Source of the DNA: Gonocerus acuteangulatus
Taxonomy: Eukaryota; Arthropoda; Insecta; Hemiptera; Coreidae
Reading direction: 5' to 3'
Assembly (NCBI GenBank): GCA_946811695.1
Contig: OX328130.1
Span: 70,986,232-71,050,231 of the forward strand
DNA length: 64,000 nt
The notes below the pieces were generated by a model that ran no database searches, was not told where the DNA came from, and saw only the letters and a program-made list of their open reading frames with translations. Within the stretch, counting starts at the first letter, position 1; the number at the start of each line of letters is the position of its first letter. Below, piece by piece: positions 56,563-64,000 of the stretch. A program made the translations under genes and the position numbers.

Positions 56563-57232
56563 CGAGGTGATAAGTAAAGATGGAATGGTTGGGATTCGGC
56601 TAAATAAACCTCAATATGATTTTGTTTTAAAAAATCTATATTTCGGACGTTTCCCTTTGCCAAAAATGCCTTTTGATCCTTACCGACATGTCATAAACAT
56701 GCTTTTTGATCCTTACCGCCCGTTCTCCCACCACCTGCTGTTTTCACTTACTTATACCCCAGTAGATTCCTTTTCTCCTTAGACACTCTACAATGGTTAC
56801 TTAATTGCCAACCTTGGTCTTCCTCTGCCGCTCGGCATTTCTATTGGTATGTAGTATCTTATTTCTTTGTAAAATTAATTAATGTTACTATTAGCTACTA
56901 TATTTGTCATTGGTATGTAGTTTCTTATTTCTTTGTAAAATCAATTAACGTTACTAATTACTATTAAAATCAATTATTGTACCTATTTACTTTTTCATTC
57001 TAAGAATTTAAGACGATATGTTCTTTTATAAGTTAATTGTATCTATAGCTCTGTTACCTATCACAATCATAATTTTTTTTTGTTTTTGTATTAATTTCTT
57101 TTTTTTGTCATTTTAGCTGACGAAGGCTACCAATGAGTAGCCGAAACGTCCGAAATATAGATTTTTTAAAACAAAATCATATTGAGGTTTATTTAGCCGA
57201 ATCCCAACCATTCCATCTTTACTCACTATTAA
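56563..57232. mobile_element. PLE-derived element with inverted termini
   Basis: TAAAGATGGAATGGTTGGGA ... CTATATTTCGGACGTTTC (left) and GAAACGTCCGAAATATAG ... TCCCAACCATTCCATCTTTA (right) are inverted over about 80 bp. The left arm breaks off within the GAAACG motif; the right arm carries the full hammerhead-like core. The interior has tandem-like CCTTTTGATCCTTACCG and TGGTATGTAGT repeats. Confidence 0.75.
57111..57156 (+). ncRNA. Hammerhead-like core in PLE-derived terminus
   Basis: TTTTAG, CTGACGA (57117-57123), extra A, stem II GGCTAC/GTAGCC with loop CAATGA, GAAA, CGTC, CGAAAT. Stem I pairs with one mismatch. Confidence 0.5.
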
Positions 57233-57329
57233 TATTGATCAAATATATTTGTTCTACAGGGACAATTGGCTGGACAATATGTTTTCTTATTTCAAGCTTA
57301 AATTAATCTGTGCCTTCAAAATCTTTCAG

Positions 57330-57480
57330 ATAAAGAACTTTTACGATTTTAAAGCAAGATACCCAGACCTGTACTCCTTCCTGTATCCATCGAAGAACCC
57401 GGAAGTATACGATCAGGAACATTTCAGCAGTCTTCCAGGTACCGACAGGAAAGGAAGGAAAATATGCTGCATACTACCAG
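57330..57480 (+). CDS. CRAL-TRIO (alpha-tocopherol-transfer-protein-like) exon
   Basis: 151-base exon between ATCTTTCAG and GTAAAC encoding IKNFYDFKARYPDLYSFLYP ... FSSLPGTDRKGRKICCILPG. It links the N-terminal bundle (IKNYYxFRxxYPEL) to the start of the lipid-binding CRAL-TRIO fold (DxxGRxVxxxxxG). The exon continues the frame of 54938-55029 and ends with one base over. No following exon was found up to 64000, so the ligand-binding domain is outside this window and the ligand cannot be inferred. Confidence 0.9.
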
Positions 57481-58823
57481 GTAAACCAAAATTCATTATC
57501 TAATACATTTTTGCTATGAATAAAATATATTTTACAAACATTAAATTAAAAAAAATAAAAATAAAAGCGAGCTTACCCAATAACAATTTTTAAACGCTAA
57601 TTGGTAAACTTGCAGTTTAGTCTCCTCCGAACCGATTATTTTCAAATGTTGCACTGTAACGTATTTTGATGCACTAAACACGAATCCGTTAAAAAGTCCG
57701 TCACGCAGGAGCTGCATAACTAAGCACTTTCCTCAGAATTTGGGTAGTGTAGACTGCTTTCCAGAACAATTTGCTTAAAATATCCTACATGAATAAAATA
57801 AAAGCATGAATAGTTCTCTTTTAAATTTGTAATGAGTTACTGATCAATTATTAATTTGCTTCCAGAGTTATGTTTACACATGGTACCTATTACACTACGT
57901 AATAAATACAAAAAACCTCATATTATCGTATTTTGATCTAACGGAGGAACAGGATACAGTCACTCTAGTGGTAGAAAGCGCTCCTTGCGGCGGCTTTGTG
58001 AACCTACGGCTGGCGGGCTTTTCTATTAAAATATATTACAAATTAAACCCCCACTTTCCGATTGACCGATTCAGCTCATTTTTACAACACTTCTTTCTCA
58101 TGAGTTACCCACGACGTATACCGCGTTTCGTTACAATACAGCAGAAATTACGACCGGTATGAGTATATTAGGAATTTGGGTCCGGAGTAAACCCCCCCCC
58201 CCTTCTAATGAACTGATTTAGTTTATTTTTACAACACATATTTACCTGTAGATTACCACTACGAATACCGAGTTTCGTCGAACTATACCAAAAATCACGG
58301 CTGGTAGTGGCGAATTGGTATTGTGGGTCCGGAGTAAACCCCCCCTCCTAATGTACCGATTTAGTTTATTTTTACAACACATATTTACCTGTCGATTACC
58401 ACTACGAATACCGAGTTTCGTCGAAATATACCAAAAATCACGGCTGGTAGTGGCGTATTGGTATTTTGGGTCCGGAGTAACCCCCCCCCCCCCCCCTTCT
58501 AATGAACCGATTTAGTTCATTTGTATATCTCACTTTTCTCTCTATATTACCACTACGAATACCAAGTTTCGTTGAAATATAACAAATATTACGGCTGACA
58601 TAGTCAAATTAGTGTTTTGGGTTCGGGGTAAACCCCCCCTTCCGGTGGACCGACTTTGGTGGTTAACGAACTCGTTCAATCGTTTGCTAATTGAATGCTA
58701 TATACCAAGTTTCGTGACGAAAAAACAAAAACTCTGGCCGCTATCGTGTTAACAGACACATATATATATATTTTTAGATGGAACGGCATTTTTCTCCAGC
58801 GGTGGTACTCCTCCTCACTTCTT

Positions 58824-58867
58824 CCCGGAATATTTCGATGGATTCATCTCCATCTTCTTCAGCCAGG
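58824..58867 (-). ncRNA. Hammerhead-like core, HP copy 3, left arm
   Basis: Mirror of the right-arm core: CCTGG, CTGAAGA, GATGGA/TCCATC, GAAA, TATT, CCGGG. Confidence 0.5.
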
Positions 58868-58919
58868 TACTTGTTTCTTCCTCGGTGGTAGCCAAGGGAA
58901 GCCGAGGAAGAAACAAGTA

Positions 58920-58963
58920 CCTGGCTGAAGAAGATGGAGATGAATCCATCGAAATATTCCGGG
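58920..58963 (+). ncRNA. Hammerhead-like core, HP copy 3, right arm
   Basis: CCTGG, CTGAAGA, extra A, stem II GATGGA/TCCATC (fully paired; copy 1 has GATGGG/CCCATC), GAAA, TATT, CCGGG (pairs with CCTGG through one G-U). Predicted cut after AUU. Confidence 0.55.
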
Positions 58964-59045
58964 AAGAAGTGAGGAGGAGTACCACCGCTGGAGAAAAATG
59001 CCGTTCCATCTAAAAATACTATCCCAGCGACGAAAAATAACATCA

Positions 59046-59048
<3 letters not shown>

Positions 59049-59112
<64 letters not shown>
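59049..59112. repeat. (TA)n microsatellite
   Basis: TA tract between the two palindromes. Confidence 0.95.
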
Positions 59113-59114
<2 letters not shown>

Positions 59115-59178
59115 GAAGACAGGTATAGTTGGGATTCGGCTAGGAGAAAAACGTCAGACTTTTCAAAAAGAAATCTGT

Positions 59179-59226
59179 ATTTTGGACGTTTCGACTGCAA
59201 CAATGGCAGCCTTCTTCAGCTAAAAA
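59179..59226 (-). ncRNA. Hammerhead-like core, left arm
   Basis: Minus strand: TTTTAG, CTGAAGA, extra A, stem II GGCTGC/GCAGTC (one G-U), GAAA, CGTC, CAAAAT. Confidence 0.45.
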
Positions 59227-59263
59227 ATATATACAACTTATAAGTAAAGAGAATGTATATATT

Positions 59264-59310
59264 TTTTAGCTGAAGAAGGCTGCCATTGTTGCAGTCGAAA
59301 CGTCCAAAAT
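59264..59310 (+). ncRNA. Hammerhead-like core, right arm
   Basis: Same core on the + strand: CTGAAGA at 59270-59276, GAAA at 59297-59300, GTC then CAAAAT. Stem I pairs TTTT with AAAA after one mismatch. Confidence 0.45.
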
Positions 59311-59406
59311 ACAGATTTCTTTTTGAAAAGTCTGACGTTTTTCTCCTAGCCGAATCCCAACTATACCTGTCTTCGTATCTCTACAGCGGCTAACTATCTC
59401 CATCTA

Positions 59407-59468
<62 letters not shown>

Positions 59469-59827
59469 TTTAACGGGGGTAATTTTCGGTGTCTACTAGG
59501 TAGGATCGATAAAGATTTGAAGAAATTTTTCAAAAATTCCGTCATGAGTCCAACCTCAATAGAACGTCGCTCTCAACTAGAAAAGAAGTTAATAGGCACT
59601 AAAGTTCACCGTTATTTGGGTTAAGAAAGCTAACATAAACAACTATATTTGTCAACATGCGCAAGCACTTAATAACTTATTTTCTAGTTGATAGCGACGC
59701 TTTTTTTAACGGATTCGCGTTTAGTGCATCAAAATACGTTATACTGCAAACTTTGAAAATAATCGGCTCGGAGGACGCTAAACTGCACATTTACACAAAT
59801 AATTTACACAATCAGCTTCCAGAATTT

Positions 59828-60149
59828 AATATTTTCTTCTTATTTGACAACGTTACATTAATAGCTAATATTAGAAAACAAATAACAGGTCTTTATTAAA
59901 ATATATAAACCCTTTTGTCCAAACTAAAATTACTTCAGCTTTTTCCTGACGAAATTACGTTTATCTGAATATATTTCAGAATTATTGCTTGTTATGTAAT
60001 TTCAATATTTCCTCCTCCTCTTGTAGTTCTCATTTTGTAATATTCGTAATAATTATAAATCAAATGCAGTATTAATATGTATAAACTAATTTTAGATGAT
60101 GATCCTTCTGATAAATAATGATAAGATAATAAGATGGAGGCGCAAAACC
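59828..60149. other. No recognised feature
   Basis: AT-rich intron or intergenic DNA. Confidence 0.5.
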
Positions 60150-60800
60150 GGACGGCAAGTTTGTGATTGTTTTTTAAAAATAATTTTAATGTTTAAAAAC
60201 ATTTCTAACTGTGATATAATTCCATTAGTGAATTTTATAAAAATTTAATAAACATGAAAATTTTATTGAACGGAAACCCTATTGTTTCGGGGGAGATCGT
60301 CTGCAAGCGGCTATTTAAAACAAAAAACTAAAATCACTTTGAAAGAAGAAGGTAAAATCTTGTAATGTACGTAGGATTTTTATGAAATATTCATTTATTC
60401 AAAAATGGTGAATCATTCTTCATTTTCTATTTTTTAAAAAAAAACGTCAAAAAGCTGTCATAAAGTCGTAATAATTCAATACATCGAAAAAAAAACCCTA
60501 ATTACATTACTAGCAAACATCATTAGGAAGCCGCAGTTCAAATTTTAATTTGATCAGGTGAAAATTGAAGGCGCTAGCTTATGGCCCGTTTTGAAAAGCA
60601 TAGTTTTGAGAAATATGACTTTAATGTTTATTGTACTAAAATGTTTCTTATTTCCTTTGTAATTTTTTTCATAATTTCTTGTAATAAAGATTAAAAAAAA
60701 ATGGTTTTAATTTCGAAATACATTGGAGGAGGACCGGTGGTTGTGAGTTAAAAGACACATTTAAAAATGTTTCCGCCACATAAACGCCCTTGGATATAAT
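60150..60800 (+). repeat. Dispersed repeat D, copy 2
   Basis: Diverged partner of 53990-54520 (ATTAGGAAGCCGCAGTTCAA, GAAGGCGCTAGCTTATGGC, TTTTTTTCATAATTTCTTGT). Confidence 0.7.
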
Positions 60801-60883
60801 TTTTTATTAAGTTAGTTAAGGAAGCATCGAACCTCATAAAAAAAAAAATACATAGTAGAAATAAGTGACAAGGTTGTATTACC

Positions 60884-61329
60884 CAGTGTTAGACGTTATT
60901 CGAATAAATTATTATTCGAATGATCATTCGAATAAATTTTTAGTGAATGATGAATAATTCACTGAATTATCTTATTCACACAGTACATCATGAATTATTC
61001 ACAGAATTATTCGTTATTCATTATTCTTTATTCATCATTCATTATTCATCATTCGTTATTATTTATTTCTGTTGGTCTACTGAATAATCCTACTCAAACA
61101 CACATATATATACGTATTTCTGGCTGCCAACATTATAATAAATCTATCGTTATTCACTAAAACATGTTTATTCTGAATGATCATTCGAATAATTTGTGAA
61201 TAAAACATAAACTTCATTCACAGAATAACGAATAATGAATAAAAGTAATTATTCTTCATTCATGAATGAAATAATACATTTATTCATTAATCATTATTCA
61301 TCATTCTGAATAATTTTTGCCCAACACTG
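60884..61329. mobile_element. hAT-type MITE with perfect 8-bp target duplication
   Basis: Ends CAGTGTTAGACG and GCCCAACACTG; flanked by GTATTACC on both sides (60876-60883, 61330-61337). Interior is built of ATTATTCAT/GAATAAT-type short repeats in both orientations. Confidence 0.88.
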
Positions 61330-61337
61330 GTATTACC

Positions 61338-62116
61338 CCATAATTTTTTCTTTGTTTTTCATTTAAATTTAATCAAATATTACTGAAAGCAGTAAGAAAC
61401 TTTTTATTTTGGGTGTTCATCACATCTCTTTCTCTTTTTTTTTAATGTTATATTGTCCAAATTTCATTCTCTATGTAGATTTAGGCTGTTAATTTTCTTC
61501 AAATCATCTAAGAGAACTAGCTTTATTTAGATATATCTTTCTTATATTTTTTTATTATTAGATTTTCATATCTATATTATTATATTCTATATTTCTCTGA
61601 TATTGTGTTATCTTTTAGTGCATGTATGTAATTAGCGCATAATGCTTTAGTTTGTTTGCACAATTAGTTGAATGTATTGAGAAAGTTTTTTGTTTCTCGT
61701 AAACAATTTGTTTTATTTATATATATATATATATATTTATAAGGCGTCTAGAATCAAAACAAGACTCATTATTGAGACCAATTTGTTCAGAAAACACCAA
61801 AAACAGAACAAGTCTTATCTTTAATTTTATACATGTGTATAATTTTCTTAAAAGATGTAAGTATCACACAACAATGTTTTTGAGGAATTCGAGGAGTTTA
61901 TCTGTTATATTATCTATTTTGAAGGAATTTTTATTTTTGAAGAGTCTTACTTTGTTTTAAAATTCACTGATGTTTGTCTCATTTTGAAGGCAACTTTTCT
62001 ATTGAGTTTTGAAAATCCTTTTCTTTACCAGTATATAGAGCACATTTTGGGCTTGTAAAATCAACTGTTATCTCAAAATCGTAAAAATGGTGATTTGATT
62101 TTTTGATTCTAGATGC

Positions 62117-62117
<1 letters not shown>
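61338..62117. other. No recognised feature
   Basis: AT-rich; short TA tract at 61715-61735. Confidence 0.5.

Positions 62118-62160
<43 letters not shown>
62118..62160. repeat. (TA)n microsatellite
   Basis: TA tract directly abutting the terminus of the DUF4817-type transposon. Confidence 0.95.
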
Positions 62161-62163
<3 letters not shown>

Positions 62164-62800
62164 GGTGTCCCGTAAATGTCTAGTCATATTGTGAGGGGTG
62201 ATAGAAGACCCTTAGGGGAACAAAAAATGTTCTATGACGATTTCCCGAATTCTCGCCCATAAGGGAGAAAACGTCGTTTTATCGTTTTTTTAAGACAAAC
62301 GTGATTTTTAGAAGAATAATCGTTGTAGCTCCGGTCCAGGTGGTTCTACTGGAAAGAAAGTGAAACCAATCGAAAGCTGAGTAAATTTACTATAAGACTA
62401 GTTGGGAGTAAACGTAAAAATAAATTAATTTAAGTATGTCAATCTAACCAGAAGAAAGCTATTCTAAGTTTCCTGACTTTTTCTTCATATTTCTTAACAG
62501 CGTTGCTCTTCAACGGGCTGGATCTGAGATTTCCGGCTTTCAGGAAAACGTCTTCATTTAATCAGCTTTCCATTCATGTATCACAACCCTGTGTTATTGA
62601 ATTATTTGGACGACTTAAGAACAAAAGTTTAAAAAAAAACATGGATATGTGAAAAGAAAATTAAATTTTCTTCTTTAGTTTATTCAAATAGCTTAAAAGA
62701 AATATTTATTTTTATAAACATTAACTTTAATATTAAGTAAATATTTACTTAAAAAAATTAATTTCACAAAAAAAAATCATATTTATTTTAATTTTTTAAA
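62161..62800 (-). mobile_element. 3' terminal region of the DUF4817-type transposon
   Basis: CAGGGTGTCCCGTAAATGTC at 62161 and AATTCTCGCCCATAAGGGAG nearby are the kind of terminus these elements carry. The other terminus is not in the window. Confidence 0.6.
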
Positions 62801-63847
62801 TTATTGTAACTGCTCAAAATGAGCTCCTCCTTCTACCCTACATAATCTACTTTTTCTAAGAACTGCATCTCCTGCTCTTCTTATTTCCATTTTCTCCCTC
62901 TTCATCTCACATTTAAGAATGATTTTGTTCTCTAAATCCTCCCTGGTATCCACTGCCTCACTATAGACCATTGTCTTCAATTTTCCCCATAAATAGAAAT
63001 CCGAGGAGATGGCCTTAATGAACCCCAACCACACATTAACCTGCAAAATTATTATTTTTATCCAGATAACTATTTGAACAAATTTTTATGGGTATTTACA
63101 ATTAAAAAACAAATGTTTTACCTTGAATTGATACTGATGGCTACGCTTGTGAACCGCCCTAGGATTCTCGTGAGCCCATGTGTGGTTGTTGTGGTAATTA
63201 AATATACCATCTCTAATAAATAAGATGTACATTGAGATTTATTTGCACTAATAAGTCTTTCCCATGAAATAAACATTTTGAAATTTATACCTTGTAAAAG
63301 TGGATTCATCTGTCCACAAAATGTTTCTTAAAAACTGTGGTTCTTCGTCTACTTTATTAATTAACCACTTACAAAAATCTGTTCTCGCACGTCGGTCCCT
63401 CTCAAGCAAAGGATGGATGGGGTTGAAATGATAAGGATATCTGAAACAATCGTGACGTTTCACTAATACAATTCATAAATATGTAAATGATAGATACAAA
63501 TAACAAATGTCTTGGCAATACCTGTTGTCTTCCTGCAAAGCGCGATGTACTGCCATACGCGACACACCTAGCCTTGTGGAAGCTCTCCTCACACTCAATG
63601 TTGGGTCAACATCAAAGGAATTTAACACCACTGCATCTTGTCTTTGTTGAGGACGGCCAGGTGGCCTGGCCGGTTAAAACATCCCAGTCTCACCCGAACG
63701 ACGGTAGACATCCAGAATAGTCTGATAATAGGGCAGTCGCCTTCGAGGAAATCGCCTACCGTATTCCTCTACTGCCCCCCTACCGCTTCCGTTGGCAACA
63801 CCGTAACAAAATATCATATCTCGGTACTCAATATTTGAAAACGGCAT
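62801..63847 (-). pseudogene. DUF4817/DDE transposase gene with three introns, broken
   Basis: Minus strand. Exon 1 (63847-63522) MPFSNIEYRDMIFCYGVANG...EEYGRRFPRRRLPYYQTILD is a DUF4817 helix-turn-helix domain, then PARPPGRPQQRQDAVVL and SVRRASTRLGVSRMAVHRAL, a second helix-turn-helix. Exon 2 (63440-63291) continues HPLLERDRRARTDFCKWL to ILWTDESTFTR with the first catalytic Asp. Exon 3 (63212-63122) DGIFNYHNNHTWAHENPRAV. Exon 4 (63040-62801) VNVWLGFI then SSDFYLWGKLKTMVYSEAVD. Introns of 81, 78 and 81 bases have GT-AG borders and keep frame. Breaks: an in-frame TAA at 63674-63676, and a gap between VNVWLGFI and SSDFYLWG where the family has the HDGAPPH motif with the second catalytic Asp. 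Not an active transposase. Confidence 0.88.
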
Positions 63848-64000
63848 TTTCTACTGACAATACTCTAACTACTGTAACCTGATATCAATAGGTCAGAACC
63901 ATGTCTAGGATTTGTTTGGTTTCTTCTAGGCTCCAGGGATTATCGAGATAAGAGTGATCAAGCCGGTAATAGAACTGTTTTCTTTTAAACTTTTGTTCTT
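63848..64000. other. Upstream flank of the transposase
   Basis: No terminal inverted repeat matching 62161 is visible before the window ends. Confidence 0.5.

Larger units (their letters stand above)
58772..59016. mobile_element. Palindromic hammerhead element HP, copy 3
   Basis: Near-perfect inverted repeat, ends TTTTTAGATGGAACGGC / GCCGTTCCATCTAAAAA, arms about 108 bp, short spacer near 58880-58905. It lies in the (TA)n tract of element C, flanked by TA runs. Confidence 0.88.
59111..59378. mobile_element. Palindromic PLE terminus with two opposed hammerhead-like cores
   Basis: Perfect or near-perfect inverted arms of about 115 bp (GAAGACAGGTATAGTTGGGA ... and TCCCAACTATACCTGTCTTC) around a short AT-rich spacer. 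Bounded by TA tracts (59049-59112 and 59409-59462). Confidence 0.88.
57692..59553 (+). mobile_element. Element C, copy 4, carrying two palindromes in its TA tract
   Basis: Both ends present (AAGTCCGTCACGCAGGAGCT at 57692; CATGAGTCCAACCTCAATAG at 59553). The internal TA tract has been expanded by HP copy 3 and by a PLE-terminus palindrome. Repeated GGAGTAAACCCCCC segments as in other copies. Confidence 0.8.
57606..59827. mobile_element. MITE B, copy 4, split by element C
   Basis: Left piece 57606-57691 (AATTGGTAAACTTGCAGTTT to AACACGAATCCGTTAAAA), right piece 59556-59827 (CGTCGCTCTCAACTAG to GACGCTAAACTGCACATTTA). The A-run after CCGTTAAAA is where element C entered. Confidence 0.75.

Noticed and set aside
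62512..62600. Candidate fourth CRAL-TRIO exon after CTTAACAG
   Set aside because: The reading ALLFNGLDLRFPAFRKT does not resemble the expected GRPVxxxRxGxWxP continuation; it lies in the terminal region of the DUF4817-type transposon.

Overview
The window is a gene-poor, repeat-dense piece of a eukaryotic genome, most likely an arthropod and probably an insect. The evidence is: GT-AG introns, AT-rich sequence with many long (TA)n tracts, tRNA-derived SINEs, Helitrons, mariner/Tc1/hAT relics, a DUF4817-type DDE transposase of the kind common in arthropods, and many relics of Penelope-like elements (PLEs). Nothing looks prokaryotic; no operons, Shine-Dalgarno sites or CRISPR arrays were seen.

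Two host-type genes can be supported. (1) On the + strand, three exons of a CRAL-TRIO (alpha-tocopherol-transfer-protein-like) lipid carrier lie at 42846-43019, 54938-55029 and 57330-57480. Their splice sites and phases fit together, but the first exon and most of the lipid-binding domain are not visible. The intervening introns (about 11.9 kb and 2.3 kb) are filled with repeats. (2) On the - strand, 38650-39624 is one intact intronless ORF for a 324-residue coiled-coil protein of unknown function. It is flanked by two copies of the same MITE and has a 60-bp minisatellite just upstream.

The rest is mobile and repetitive DNA. 1-11 kb holds foldback elements, a short Helitron, SINEs, a PLE endonuclease relic and MITEs. 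11.4-12.5 kb is a 63-bp minisatellite, open in frame on both strands. 12.6-17.1 kb has element A copies, a second Helitron with clean ends and two MITEs. 17.5-20 kb is a PLE endonuclease split by a later insertion, next to a mariner relic. 20.6-26 kb has a Helitron relic, a large foldback element, a 5S rRNA pseudogene and a Tc1 relic. 26-36 kb has PLE ends, hammerhead-bearing palindromes, several element A and C copies and a hAT MITE. 44-51 kb has a MITE followed by a 2.9-kb tandem segmental duplication carrying 60-bp arrays. 51-57 kb has a 31-bp array, PLE and mariner relics. 57.6-59.8 kb is a nested stack. 60-64 kb has a hAT MITE with a perfect 8-bp target duplication and an intron-containing, broken DUF4817 transposase.

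The most striking signal is a set of hammerhead-ribozyme-like cores (CUGANGA, paired stem II, GAAA, a very short self-complementary stem III, then UH and a complementary stem I) at PLE ends and inside a family of near-perfect palindromes sitting in (TA)n tracts. Base-pair-preserving changes between copies support the fold. Every copy carries one extra nucleotide before stem II, so activity must be tested.
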